DNA from: Mermis nigrescens
Lineage: Eukaryota; Nematoda; Enoplea; Mermithida; Mermithidae
NCBI GenBank assembly: GCA_036768485.1
Contig: JAVLUZ010000142.1
Span: forward strand, 23,243,436-23,307,435
DNA length: 64,000 bases
Direction of reading: 5' to 3'
The notes beneath the pieces were generated by a model. That model did not search any database. It was given only the letters and a program-made list of their open reading frames with translations, and was not told the origin of the DNA. This document shows, in pieces, positions 1-54,142 of the stretch (positions within the stretch are counted from its first letter, which is position 1; each line of letters opens with the position of its first letter). A program made the translations under genes and the position numbers.

Positions 1-227
1 TCAAGCTCCTATACACTGAAGAAGAAAAAACTTTACTTTAATGTCAATTTTAATTCAATTTTGCTTTATTTCTTACGACTTTCTTGAAATCTATCAGTAC
101 TTTTCAGGCTAAGGGAGATGCCTACCCTTCGTAAGCTTTAATTTTCTCTTGCACATACATAGCACGTACTGCCAGCTATATTAACCAATCTCGTAAAATA
201 ATATTTTAAATTATATAAATTTACAAG

Positions 228-42008
<41,781 letters not shown>

Positions 42009-42630
42009 GCTTGCGATTGAGGAGATACTCTAATTCTTGTATTAATATGCATAGATACGTTGCTTATCTAGATATTAATAATTCAATATTATCACGTTAT
42101 AATGTCGTTTATGAAATAAATTTGAGATTAGATTAAAGCAAAAGCACTTTGTAACATAAATCAGGATAAACAGATGCATTTATCATGCCGGAAAATCTTA
42201 TAATTTGTTCAAAAAAATTTAACTAAAGTACTTGTATACAATGTACATAAATCGAATATTGAATGATTGACAAATATCGAAAACTCTTTCGGTTAATACG
42301 TTATAATCTGGATAATAATTTTGCTGCTTTTGAGATCCTTGCGTTTTCAGCTTTACATTTTGCGACTGTTTGTGAAAAAGCAACTCTATCTACGTGCTTA
42401 CATAGATACGTAAGTGGTACGGACATGATTTAAGATTTTACCAGTCGCACAACTCAATGTAAATTTATGCCCAAATTTATGTGTAACAGACTATTAGAAA
42501 TGCAATAGAAAAATGCAAATAGTCTTTTGAGTCCTTCAAGGCAAAAAAACTAAGACGACGACAAGTTTTAATTAAGAATTTCGGGCTGATATCAATGAAA
42601 AACAGACGTAGGAAGGATAAATGTTGTATT
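42009..42630. other. Apolipophorin 3' flank
   Basis: 3' UTR and flank. The part to 42184 is duplicated at 62840-63014. No further gene or repeat seen. Confidence 0.5.
42115..42120 (+). promoter_or_regulatory. Candidate polyadenylation signal AATAAA
   Basis: AATAAA about 107 nt after the apolipophorin stop codon. In such AT-rich DNA the motif is common by chance. Confidence 0.4.
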
Positions 42631-42637
42631 ATTCGTT

Positions 42638-43755
42638 TACTTTACACTTTTGTGCAACAACCATTGAGTGTAAAGAAATTTTAATTTCAGATTCGTAATC
42701 TACAACTCAAGGGCAACATTTTTTTAAAAAATTGGTCCTTCGCAAATTGTTTGATACCCAATGCTCTGGGCGGAAAAGTGCTTCTCAGTGTAAAGTTTAC
42801 ACTTGTGCATATAACGCAATATTGGGTGTAGAGAAACAAAATAAACTAGGATCTGTAACACTAAGGTCAGGGCACATTTTAAGCATAATTAGCATGTTCC
42901 CCTACTTAGCGGAGTAGCTGAAGAAATTTCGTTTTTCGTCTCGAACCCTTTACACTAAAACGATTAGAGATCGATAAATATTGCGTTAAAAAAGAAAACA
43001 ATATTATGTTTTTGAGATATTGTAATTCTCTACATTATAAATCAATCGGACTGCACAGAAACCAAAATTGAGTTAGATAAGCTTTAGGATACGCTAACAG
43101 CAAAAACCTGTATACTTTACACTTTTGTGCAACTACCATTGAGTATAAAGAAATTTTAAGGTCAGATTCGTAATCTACAACTGAGAAGCAACATTTTTAA
43201 AAAAGAAATTGGCCCTTCGCCAATTGTTTGACACCCAATGCTCTGGGCGGAAAAATGCTTCTCGGTGTAAACTTTACACTTGTGCTAATACAGCAATATT
43301 TGGTGTATAGAAACAAAATAAACTAGGATCTGTAACGCTAAGGTCAGGGCACATTTTAAGCATAATTAGTATGTTTCGCCTACTTAGCGGAGTAGTTGGA
43401 GAAATTTCGTTTTTCGTCTCGAAACCTTTATACTAAAACGATCAAAGATCAAGAAATATTGCGTTAAAAGAGAAAAAATTCGGTTTTGAGATATTGCAAT
43501 CCTCTACATTATTAAACTAATTGGACTGCACAGAAACCAAAATTGAGTTAGATAAGCTTAAGGACACGCAAAGAGTAAAAAACACGTATACTTTACACTT
43601 TTGGGTAACAACTATTGAGTGTAAAGAAATTTTAAGTTCAGATTCGTAATCTACAACTAGGAGCAACATTTAAAAAAATTGGCCCTCCGCAAATTATTTG
43701 ATTTTTCGGTTTACACTTTACACACTCATTGCTGACTCGGTATTGAGTGTAAACA
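42638..43755. repeat. 475-bp tandem repeat, about 2.3 copies
   Basis: TACTTTACACTTTTG starts at 42638, 43113 and 43588, giving a period of 475 bp. Each full unit contains CCAATGCTCTGGGCGGAAAA and GGTCAGGGCACATTTTAAGC. The third copy is truncated and ends in an inverted ATTGAGTGTAAAC-type motif. No protein is encoded across units. Confidence 0.85.
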
Positions 43756-43998
43756 AAAAAAGACGGGCATCGAATTTTTCAATTATCCATCGATTGGAAA
43801 AAACTGCACTTCCCAGGTGTGTGCCGTTGTTGCTGTGAGGGGGACACAAATTTCGCACTAGCTGTGATAGACATAAGAAAAAGGATGGCCAAGTATATTA
43901 TAGGTAGCGAACGTTGGCGGTATAAACTTCTTTCAATATATTGCATGGACGAATTTAAGAGGGACTGCAGGGACGGTCGCCTTCTCCATTTCCATTAG

Positions 43999-44353
43999 TT
44001 AGGGCGTAGCTGTGGAAGGATAGGGGTATGAGTCCACCAAAAATTTTGAATTTACGAGTATTTTTACAAGGGTCTTCCAAAGGAAAGATGGTAAATTCTT
44101 AACGCTCATCTGAAAGACCGCTTGAATAGCTGTTTGCACATTTTTGGACTAATAAGCTCAGAATCTTCGGACGCTTCGCGCCTACTTATTTACATAGGAA
44201 ATATTTTTTGACATAATCTAAAAAGGCTAAATTTTCAAAAAATCATCTACTGCGTCGTCCGTCACGCTAAAAGCTCAAAAATATCATTATTTTTGCCTAT
44301 TTCGACTTCAAAATTTTCGCCTCTCCCAAATTCAGAAAACCAGCCACGCCCTC
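43999..44353. mobile_element. MITE with AGGGCGT(A/G)GCTG ends
   Basis: Left end AGGGCGTAGCTGTGG and right end CCAGCCACGCCCT are inverted. Flanks CCATTAGT and TCATTAGT suggest an 8-bp target-site duplication. The interior shares blocks with 29545-30053. Confidence 0.5.
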
Positions 44354-44902
44354 TCATTAGTCCATGGGTGAGATGAAGGACGCATAAATCTTTAAATGAT
44401 ATTCAATGCAATTTTTCTGCATACAATAAAGATTCTATGTATTTTGCCAAATTTTCTTTATCAAACGTAGCGATTTCGGCGCAGTTATCGAAAATTATAA
44501 AGATTTGGCTCGTGTACAGGGAGGAGCAGCAATTTTTCTTCTGTCGTCCATTTGTCCATGTTTTCCTGATTTTCTATCGCTTGACGCCGGATTTTCTATC
44601 GAAATAAAAAATAGATTAATTGACTTAAGCACTTTTTCACATGAAAGTCCGGAAAATTTTAAACTTTTTTCATTGAAATTTCTGCACCGAACAAAACTAG
44701 ACTCTAAAAGCGTCAGGAAACGCTAGTACAGCGGGTTTTTAGAACTTTTATCGACTATCCTGGGAATAGTTTGGGTACCATTCTTCCTGATATGGACCCG
44801 TCAATCACATGTTGTATAGCTACTACATAAAAGTAAGTATTACAATGATACACTTGATAGATAGTTCGACGCGACTTATTACAAAAAAATTTCTTATGCT
44901 TT
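44354..44902. other. Intergenic, no gene seen
   Basis: A 74-codon plus-strand frame (44505-44726) has no recognisable domain, splice partner or duplicate and is treated as chance. Confidence 0.4.
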
Positions 44903-45190
44903 TCAGTATTCATTTTCGTATCGTTTGATATATGATTTTAAATAGTTGAATAAGTCATCGAGGAAATGAACTGGGTTCTTGTCGACGTTGGGCATCTTTG
45001 CTTTCGGACTCATCGTGGTACAATTGTTTGAATAAGCGCATAATATCAGGTCAAAGGCTCTCAATGGCGGATCGCCCTGGCAGAAGCCGGAACAACTTTG
45101 AATTTTATCCAAAAAGTCGCCGCAGATAACGTTCAATGAGTGACAGCATTTGCTTTTCACCGAGTCAAAGTTTGTTAGAAAGCAGCAGAT
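44903..45190 (-). CDS. M1 exon 3
   Basis: Acceptor TTTTACTCTAG, phase 0. It encodes ICCFLTNFDSVKSKCCHSLN through YIKRYENEY and stop, 96 codons. Confidence 0.8.
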   Translation of the reverse strand: MCCFLTNFDSVKSKCCHSLNVICGDFLDKIQSCSGFCQGDPPLRAFDLILCAYSNNCTTMSPKAKMPNVDKNPVHFLDDLFNYLKSYIKRYENEY

Positions 45191-46965
45191 CTAGAGTAAA
45201 ACTTGATAGGAACATTAAAAACGTGAATAATGCAAAATGTTTTTCATTAAAAAGGAAGTTTACATAAAAATGAAACATAATTTATCAGTGTGTCAGTCTG
45301 AGACCGTTTTTGTCCTTCTTGTGTTTCGAAGTAAAATAAGAATGCGCAACCTGCGTGATAGGTTTCGATTATTATAGCTTTATAATCCAAATTAATCTTG
45401 AAAGCATTTAGAATTCGTCGTCAACGATTTTTTAAAATTTTGTACAAGCTTTCCGCCAGTGAGCAGAGCCATACGTAAAAATTTGAAAACATTGTTTGCC
45501 AATACAATCAAATTTTTATTAGTTTTTTCAGAAAATTAATACGCCATTCTGATCCTCTCGCTCTTCTGTAATTGATCATGTATGCATAACTTGTGATAAT
45601 TTATTCACATATGTATTATATGCTGTCTTCTACGTTGGAAACTTATGGATAAATCATTTACCTAAGATAATGTTGAATCAAATATGTTGAGCAAAATAGT
45701 GTGAGGACAGAGAGATCACACTCTGGGTAATTTCCAATTTTGAATTATTTTGAATTTCAATTTTAGATTTTAATCCAATTTTAGCTTTATATTTCATTTT
45801 TAATTTTAATTTATTCTATTTTTAATGTCACTGCTGCAAGAATTACATCATATGGCTGTCCTTTAAAATTCTCGCATTTGAATAATGCGAGTTAACTTAT
45901 ATTAAATTTTTACGAACAAGCAGCCTGTTCCTAAAGCTCAAAAATACGATTTATTTGATGCTTCAATTTTTACTTTCGATAATTTCTAATAAGAAAGATA
46001 GTGCTGCTCGCTCGGAGATGACAAGTGCATTGAAGTCGCTCGATTTTACCTTGAACCAAGTATTATAGGGTATTCCCTTCTTGGACAAATCAACTTTTTC
46101 GGCAGGTTTCTTCTGGCTGGTAATAGAAATTATGCCTCGTATAGTCGAGTCGCAAGTCTTGTCGTCCAGTGTCTTGTTGCACTCTACATTAAACTTTCAG
46201 CCTATTACGCGCAAGAGATTTTTATCATGAAAAGGAGGCAGCATAAGCTTAGGAAACTATTAAGCTTTTACTGGGCTTTTTGAATGTCCATTTAACAGGA
46301 AATTTCGTAAAATATAGTGCACCTTCATTAAAATATACCTACTTTTAGTTACCTAATTATAAGAGACGTCTCCCGGAATTTTTAATGCAGGACAAAGACA
46401 ACAATGTATTGTCAAGAGCATCTGATATTTAACATATATTTGTTGACAATATCATGATAATCGTTTATGAGTGCGTTTTATTTTCACATAAAAGTAAAAA
46501 AAGCTACCAAGAGTACGTACATAATTGAAATTATAAAAAAGACAAATTATCGAAAGAGCTCTCGATGATGTGAAGAAATATTACTAGCCAATGAATCACT
46601 TTTAAAAGATTAAAGAGATTTCCAGGATAAGAATATATTTTAAGAAATTGAAAAAAATGTCAAGAAAGCTTCATGTCCTTTCTGAACTGGATAATCTCAG
46701 TCAGAAACGTTTCAACGATTGGTTTTGAAAAGTTGTTTTCGCTTTTTTCATTTTTTTGACGTTTTTTTCATTTTTTGACATACTTCGTACGTAAATGGTA
46801 ACGTCTACAAGGGATGCGACAACGGTAATCAAGGAAGAAAGAAGATGTGAATACTACATCCAGATTCTTAATTCAAAGTGGCAAATAACATGCTTATCAA
46901 AACTTACTAAATGCGGAAACTTCGTCCTTTAAGAAGAAGAACATTAGTATCAACGCTGCTAACAT
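44903..46965 (-). CDS. Small secreted cysteine-rich protein, gene M1 (3 exons)
   Basis: Not recognised. Reconstructed from exons 46965-46908, 46183-46050 and 45190-44903: 58+134+288 = 480 nt, 159 residues plus a stop. ATG is followed by a clear signal peptide (MLAALILMFFFL). Mature part: 11 cysteines (KCNK, TC, ICC, KCC, IC, SCSGFC, LC, NC), a GIISIT strand, IPYN, and a C-terminal HFLDDLFNYLK helix. NKT and NCT are possible N-glycosylation sites. All junctions are GT-AG with matching phases (1, then 0). The intact frame and its conservation in the paralogue M2 indicate a real gene. Role unknown; extracellular by the signal peptide. Confidence 0.75.
46050..46183 (-). CDS. M1 exon 2
   Basis: Acceptor TTTAATGTAG and donor TTCAAG|GTAAAA. 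It encodes CNKTLDDKTCDSTIRGIISI through GIPYNTWFK, aligned residue for residue with M2 exon 2. Confidence 0.8.
46908..46965 (-). CDS. M1 exon 1, signal peptide
   Basis: ATG at 46965, MLAALILMFFFLKDEVSAF, donor CATTTA|GTAAGT, phase 1 out. The split codon joins exon 2 as Lys before CNKT. Confidence 0.75.
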
Positions 46966-48464
46966 GGCAGTTAGTTTTCAAATAGACCTTTGGTCGAATA
47001 TTTTTAATATAGCGTAAGTTCTACATCCGTTCGAGATGTTTGTGTGTTTGGAACAAAATATCAGTCATTATCCTAACTGTTTAATTCTCGAGAAAAAAAG
47101 TTGAAAACAGGTTTCGTACTGTCCACTAAATTAATCATTGACATATTACCACCACGCCTTTGTTATCATCATTTTCTTGCCGTCGCCTGACGAAAAATAT
47201 GATCGCCGATTCACCTCAAGGATAAAGTAAAATATTAATAAAAGGGCGTTTTAGGATTGCATAAATTGAATCTTATCCCAGCCTGACGTCAATTTCCTCT
47301 CAACATTCGAAGCCGACAAAAAATCACATTTTCTTCATCTGATAAAATGGTACACAGAAAGTGCAAGTCAAAAATTCATATATTTAGGAATCTTTAATCT
47401 CCCAGGGATAAACATTTTAAATATACTCCCGGCTTTAGCTAGGCTTAGATCCCAATGTCATTTATTAGAGTTTCTTCAGAAAGTTTAAAATGACTGCAAA
47501 ACTGTTTTATAATTCGACAGGAGTAACATTCTACTGTACATATATTCAATTACATGATAAAACTTTCAATTGTTGGATGATTAAATTTAGTGAAAAGCAC
47601 ACTTGGGCGGAAGGGGGGTTTGGGGTATGCACCCCCCAGAAGGCCGAATACTTCCCCCAGAAATCAGAATACCCCCAGAATTTAATTTCTTAAAAAATTT
47701 TTCGTTTGTTTTGCAATTTTTCGATGCCAATGGATAGTACTCGAGGAGAAACGTTGAAATATGGTGTTTTACCGCCATACCACCATTTTTAGAACTATTT
47801 TTTGACCTTTGATAAATCTTGCACCCCCGCCTAGAATTTTGGTGCTGCCAACCTATGGTGAAAAGACCTTGAATAAATACAACAAACTGTAGCAGAAATA
47901 AGGCAAAACTACGGTCAAAAAATCAAAATTGCGGCGAAATTTTATACTTTCTGCTTCGTTATTTTTGATTCATTTTCGTTCTTGCTTCATTTGACTTCTA
48001 ATGATTATTTTTTCTTTTGTTTCCACCGATAGTGATTGTCGACATTCTCGTCCGCTTTCACCATTTGGTATGCGCCTTTGCGACTTCGTGCTTTTTATCA
48101 CATCAACAAGGATTAAAAACAATCTATAAATAAAGGTCTTTATGCTTTAGCTTTCTTGACATATATTTACATAAATCATAAAAAAGTAGATTTATGCACA
48201 GATTCCAAGATGCTGAGAATAATGATTAAACTTTACAGAATGACAGGCAGAATAAGAGCTTCAAATGAAGAGACTCAAAATTCAATTTTTATTTGCATTT
48301 GCTACGGTAGCTTTGATTTTGTATTTAGCTTTATAATAATCTTAAATCGTAGAAGCTGATAAATTAGAGCTCTCGATCTGTTTTATTCTTACTCAAGTTG
48401 TTTATAGGTAAGCACGCTATTATTTTGGCGGTCCATAAAAAGGCTTTCCGACGCAAATAAATTT
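46966..48464. other. Upstream region of M1
   Basis: AT-rich, no gene recognised. A family E repeat lies at about 47600-47870 (CACTTGGGCGGAAGGGG to GGTGCTGCCAACCTATGG). The M1 promoter should lie just after 46965 but I cannot identify core elements. Confidence 0.4.
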
Positions 48465-49029
48465 GGCTAAAATTCGGTTGATGGTCCTGTAAAGTAGCAG
48501 CGCAACGGAAGTTAGATTTAGACTATTTCTAGGGTGAAAAATTGAAATTTGAAAAAACTAGGTGGCGGTCGGCATTATTGACCGAGTTACAGGCTGTTGA
48601 AGTTCACGTGCTTAAGGATAGGCGAAAAGGAAGCTGTGCCTTTGGGAATGTTTCGGACTAGTCTTCTAAACGTTGGCATTCAAATTGATGCCGACGCATG
48701 GGCTAAGCCTGAGATAAATGGAGCGAAAATTGCGAAGCAGGGGAGCAATTTTTGCTCCATTTATGCTTTAGGCTTAGCCCATGTCTGGCACTAATCTAAA
48801 TCCGCAAGCAATTGCTGTCGCCACAAATTGAAAACTGAAAAATACCCCAAACGCCATTGTTTCCCTTTTCGCCTATCCTTAAGCACGAGAACTTCAACAG
48901 CCTGTTACTCGGTCAATAATGCCGACCGTCACCTAATTCTTTCAGATTTCAATTCCTCATCCCAAAATTAGTCTGAATCTAACCTCTGTTGCGCTACTAC
49001 TTGACAGGATTATAAATCGAATTTTTGCC
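48465..49029. mobile_element. 565-bp hAT-like foldback element
   Basis: Exact 8-bp target-site duplications ATAAATTT at 48457-48464 and 49030-49037. Termini GGCTAAAATTCG and CGAATTTTTGCC are inverted, and the arms remain about 85-90% complementary for about 200 bp. The centre is a second palindrome (ATGGGCTAAGCCT / AGGCTTAGCCCAT). A small open frame inside is chance. Confidence 0.8.
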
Positions 49030-49037
49030 ATAAATTT

Positions 49038-50288
49038 TGTTGACATTAACACAATTTGAAAACGCTTTCATTGGTGAAAGGATGACAAGTTAAACGCTCT
49101 CTTCAGACATTTAGCAGAAAAATTTAAGAATTTCAGTCACATTACGCGTGAAGTACATACACGTATGTGAAGAATGATAATTCATTTTTCTGTGCATTAA
49201 TACACATTGAGTAACGAGGATGAATTTTAATCATAAAGATTATTGGCAACTTCCAAGCAGAACAAGGAGCTAGCTGTAAGCAAGTATATATGTAAATTTG
49301 AGTGACCCTGGTTGAAACTGCAGAAACTCTAAATTTTGCTGGAAAACAGGTTATGCAAGCTAAAAACGATTAAATTTGAAAATCATTTTTATTTTCCAGC
49401 GCAATAAATGCTGTCACACGTTAGAGCCTAAAACAAGTTACATATCTATGTATATGCATCACGATTCTTAGAAAGCCGATTTATTAGGCACGTTACTTTT
49501 CTTTTTTCTAGTTCTTTAGTCCTTCCACCTGATCTTAGTAAACTACCTCTTTAGCTCTCACATGTATTTACTTTCAAATTGTCTGCTTTTCTATTGTTTC
49601 TACAAGTACCCACTACTAATAAGAATCACGGATATCGGGATAATTAATATGAACAGCTGCATGCTTTCATTTCGTATACAAATTTTATTTACTATTTAAA
49701 AAATGTGACTAATCTTTGGTCTCCGATACAGCTGTTTATTCAGTTGCTTATGCTAGTTAGTTCGGTACACTTCAAGTTTATAATACTTTATTACTCCATG
49801 ACAATTCGCTCGCACTTAGGCATGAAGTCGGGTGTGGGCTTCTTGATCCCCCTTAAGGGAAAAAAGAAATATAAATAAGGCCAAAAGGAAAAAACATCAA
49901 ACGTTTTTGCAAAGTGCTTGAAATCGGTTCGGAACTGTAAATTATGCTCAATTTTGTGCTTTTTAGATTTATACAAATTCTGGAAGCCATTTAGCTGGAA
50001 AAAGCATTCTAAATGACCTTCATTTCGATCAGACTACCCCACCTAAATCGACCATGCTGTGCATCAATTGTTGAATTGATATAAATGCTGCTCATTCGTT
50101 CGTCTGAAAAGCAAAGAACATTCCGCTGAGCAATTATTGGCTCGTTCCGTATGACGTTTTAAAATTCAAGAATTAGGCTCAATAAAATCAAGAAATGAAA
50201 AATACGATGCAGTGAGACGATTTCTTCACAACGGCGAATTTCGTAAATATTCGGGCACACTTATCATAACAGTCTGCACTTTGGTTGC
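49038..50288. other. Region between the foldback element and M2
   Basis: AT-rich; I see no gene, RNA or repeat. Confidence 0.4.
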
Positions 50289-50578
50289 CTAATCATTGTA
50301 GCCTTTAAGATATGTCTTCATGTAATTCACCATATCGTCGAGAAAATGGCTCGGATTCCTGTCCATGTTTTGCACGTCCGAAGCTTTCGGGCGGTCCGTA
50401 GTGCAATTTTTCGAGTCAGAAAGTGCACATAATAGAACGTTGAAGGCTCGTTTGGGTGGATCGCCTTGACGAAATCAGCGCAAGTTCGAGCATTGTCCAG
50501 AAATTCGGTACAAATACTTTTCAGTGAATTGCAGCATTTGCTTTTCACCGAGTCGAAGTTTATCAGAAAACAGCACAT
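50289..50578 (-). pseudogene. M2 exon 3 with 1-nt deletion
   Basis: Acceptor TTATACTCTAG. Frame is lost after TCADF and would be recovered by one added base. The uncorrected frame stops at 50327. Confidence 0.65.
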
Positions 50579-51306
50579 CTAGAGTATAAGTTGGAATATA
50601 CCGAAAAGAAATTCGTTTAATCCTCGACAAAAAGCAGAGTTGCAAGATTTACGAGAGCAGGTGCGGCAAGAACCAGAAAAACCATCTTTCTATACGTGGG
50701 TACTTGGACGAGTGTTTTAGTATGATCCCAAAGTGATTTTAATAGTCCTTGCTCTAGCAAAAGTACAATTTAGCTTTAAATCATTATCGTCAGATCGTTC
50801 TCTCGTTTAAACACGATTATGCTTGAAATAATGCATTTACTTGAGCTGCTTCGAACCTAAAAATTTCCATGTTTTTGCCCCTCTGCATATGCATTTTTTA
50901 GTGTAATTAAGCAGGTAGATAACAAAAGTTCATTAGCAGGCGCCACATTGCTGAGAAACAACAAGCATCTAAGAATATCAAGAAAAGAAAAGCCTCAAAT
51001 TAAATCCAAAGATACCTTTATTATGAGTTAAACGCTGAAAGTCATTAGGAATAATCATTATTTGCACAAATGCATCTGATTCGTTAATCAGAAAAAAGAA
51101 AATTTTGCAAAGAAGATAGCGTTTTTTCTTGCAAAGTTAGATCTTATCACATTTTTTTGAATCAAATTTCAAATACGTTTACCTTTTCCTCGATTTTCAG
51201 GCGCTTAAAGTCAGTTAAAAAAATGGGCGCTCATTCCCGATATGATTTAGGACAAAGTGGTAGGTAACAAAGCAAAGATAATGCATTAAAACCGCGTGAC
51301 CTTAAC

Positions 51307-51440
51307 CTTGAACAAAGTATTATAAGGTATTTCTTTTTTCGACAATTCGGCTGTTTCGGAAATTTTTTGCCAGCTGGTGATTGAAATAATGCCTCGCATA
51401 GTCGAGTTACAAGCCTTGTCATCCTGTGTCTTGTTGCACG
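51307..51440 (-). pseudogene. M2 exon 2
   Basis: Acceptor TTTCTCACAG, 134 nt as in M1. It encodes CNKTQDDKACNSTMRGIISI through EIPYNTLFK. The intron upstream (51441-52711) holds a family E copy near 51850-52110. Confidence 0.7.
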
Positions 51441-52711
51441 CTGTGAGAAATTTTAAGCAATTAAATTGAAACTTTTTATCAGCATAAAAAACAAGTTCAG
51501 AAAGGATTTCAAAATGCCGATTTAGCAAACTGGTTCTGATGGGAGTTTTGCTTAAATAAAACTCATGACATTTTTAAAATAATGTCAACAGGCAGTCCGG
51601 CGTGACTTGACCTTCAAATTTTTAAGAAAAATTTATCTGATTGAAACGATTTTTTTCGTAATTTTAAATACTAAATTTTATTGAGCAAAAGCACTCGTAA
51701 TGCGCTAGAATCAACTTTAGCAAACAAATCAGGTAGAGAACGTTTTAATAACATGAAAGAGCGTTACAAAAAAGGTATTTTCTTATTGCGTTCAGATTTG
51801 TGAAGTACTCAATGAAGTAATAAGTAGGAACCAGAGCGTATTTTAGGAGGAAGGATTGGGCCCATATGGGCGAAGTGGGTCTAGCGAGAGAACCCTAAGA
51901 ATTCGAAAAACCTTCAAAATTAGAATTTAGAAATTTCTTCGTTTTTTCGTGATTTATATAACCAATAGTTAGAGTTTGGAGAGAAACGTCTAAAAACTTG
52001 TATTTTTTGTCCCTACCACCATACACGGGCACCGACCAGGCTCTGGGTCTAACGGATCCTAGGAGAGGGGGTGTAAACTTCGCAAACCCGCTTCCTCCCC
52101 ACACCCATGTGTGCCTAACACCAAATTTTCGGTATTTTTTACTGCGTTTCCTGGCAGATTTGCTTCAGCTGAAAAAAGAAAATATCAACATTTTCCGAGG
52201 ATTTTGTGGCCAGCAATATAGCTCTATAGCAGGTGATAATTTTAGGGCACGTGCAGAGGCTATCGGCTTGGGAATTTTTAGCCGAAGGTTCAATATTTTC
52301 AGCGCGTATTACAATATGCAGCTATTTGGAAAAGCAATCCTGAAATTTTAAGACTAAACACGCAAGTGGGGGTAATTTAGATCTCAAAAATGAAAAAGTG
52401 AAAAATTTTCTCGGAAAAAGAAAGCAAAAAACGCTCAAAACTGATTAAAATCAAAAAACACTTCAACACTGCTCGAAATGATTATAAATTGTCGAGTAAT
52501 TTAGATTTTACGCTATTTTAGTATTCATACCAGTTTTTGAACTCATTTTGGCCCAAAAAGCTCTCTGATTGGCCTCCCTAGACCGGCCATGCTGTGCATT
52601 TGTTGTCAATACTCATAAAATAAAATGAAATATGTACAAAATAATGGAGAAGAAAAAGCGAAAAATGCCAATATTAGATAACAAAAGAGCAAACTTGCCT
52701 GTAAAACTTAC

Positions 52712-52738
52712 TGTGTGCCAAGACGTTGCCCTTTAGTA
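52712..52738 (-). pseudogene. M2 exon 1 fragment
   Basis: Reads LLKGNVLAH before donor GTAAGT, aligned to M1 FLKDEVSAF, with phase 1 out as in M1. No in-frame ATG follows upstream. Confidence 0.6.
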
Positions 52739-52904
52739 AAAAAATTAATTGTTTATAATTGCTGATAAATATAATATTGTGAAAAAAATGGAAAAACTTT
52801 GGTTTTTTATATATGTACAAGGTACAAACAAGATTTTATACGCACAGGCAAGCAAAGCCATTACATTGCATAAGATGTAAGCCAGAACAGGAGGGATTTG
52901 AGAG

Positions 52905-53780
52905 TTTAGACCATAGATGCACAGCTTGACCGATCTGGGGGAGGGGGTCAGTCGGTTTGGGGGGAATCAAAAATTGAGTTTTTGGGCCAAAATGACCTTA
53001 AAAACTGGTACGAGTATAAATGATAAAAAATATCGTTAAACCGTCGTTATTCCACAGTTTCTTGCAGTTTCAAGCACTTTCGACGGAAATTTTCAATTTT
53101 TATCCATTCTCGACCACTATTTTGCCTAGTTTTCTCCAAGAAGTTTCCAGTTTTTCTATTTAGGTGGGCCTGATGGAGCCCCAGAATCCGCTGACCCCCC
53201 AGAATAGACAGAACCCACAGATTTGAATTTTTTGTGCTATTTTTGGCAATTTTGCAAAATCGGGCGGGCCCCTATACATTGCTTGCTGCCGTATGGTCTA
53301 GACCATATATGCACAGCATGGCCGGTTCCATGGGGGTCAACCGGTCTAAGAATCAACAGGAGAGCTTTTTGAGCCAAAATGGCCTCGAAAACTAGTATAA
53401 TTGCAAATTAACTTTAAACTATAGTTATTTACAATGTTTAGTCATTTTCAAACACTTTTGCATAAAATTTTTATTTTCATAATTTTTTGCCATTACTTCG
53501 CCCGATTTTCTTAAGAAGATTTCTCATTCATTCTATTCTGGAGGTCTAAACCATTTTTCCATTCTGAAGAGAGAAGATCACACGTGGGCAGCAGCTAAAT
53601 TAGGGGGGGGTATAATGGGATAAATTGCCAAAAATAACACTTAAAATTCAGTTCTGGGGGTCCGTCAATCTTATGGGGGTCTACCGAATTATGGGTAGTC
53701 CAGACCCCCAGACCCATCCCCTTGCCCTTGTGTGGTCAAGAACCCAAACCCTCCACACGTGCATGCCTAGTCTAAACCCC
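52905..53780 (+). repeat. Family B repeats, unit 2 copies
   Basis: Near-identical to 35730-36600, with small indels such as an added GAGGG near 52938. Confidence 0.55.
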
Positions 53781-54101
53781 CAGAATGGAAAAGTTTGAAA
53801 ATTTTCTGGAAATATAAGGCAAAATTAGAAGGACTAATTAAAATCTAAATTTTTATGCTAAAAAAGATTGAAATTGGCCAGAACCTGTGATTAATCTATT
53901 TTTGCGCTAGATTACCAATTGTATCTTTTGAGACCATTATGACTCTAAAACCTTTCTGGCTGACTTTCCAGACCGAACCAAACCTTCAGACCGATCATTC
54001 TGTGCATTTTTACATTAGTCATTCATACATTCTGTACATAATTCTGTGCATTTTTTCACTGCTTTTTCAATAATAATAACAGGAAGTCATCAATATGAAA
54101 A

Positions 54102-54103
54102 AA

Positions 54104-54141
<38 letters not shown>
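54102..54141. repeat. AAAT tetranucleotide repeat at the element 3' end
   Basis: AAATAAATAAAT run next to the 3' terminus of the Penelope-like element. Confidence 0.8.

Positions 54142-54142
<1 letters not shown>

Larger units (their letters stand above)
50289..52738 (-). pseudogene. M2, damaged paralogue of M1
   Basis: Three exons matching M1. The signal-peptide exon keeps only its 3' half (about 52738-52712), because unit 2 of the tandem duplication begins at 52743. Exon 2 (51440-51307) is intact. Exon 3 (50578-50289) has lost one base near 50469-50473; after it the frame is fully conserved with M1 (RQGDPPKRAFNVLLCAL to stop at 50291-50289). The exon 2 donor is GTTAAG rather than GTAAAA. 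An intact copy is expected at the end of unit 2, to the right of the window. Confidence 0.65.

Noticed and set aside
48597..48794. 65-codon frame
   Set aside because: Lies inside the hairpin arms and centre of the hAT-like element.
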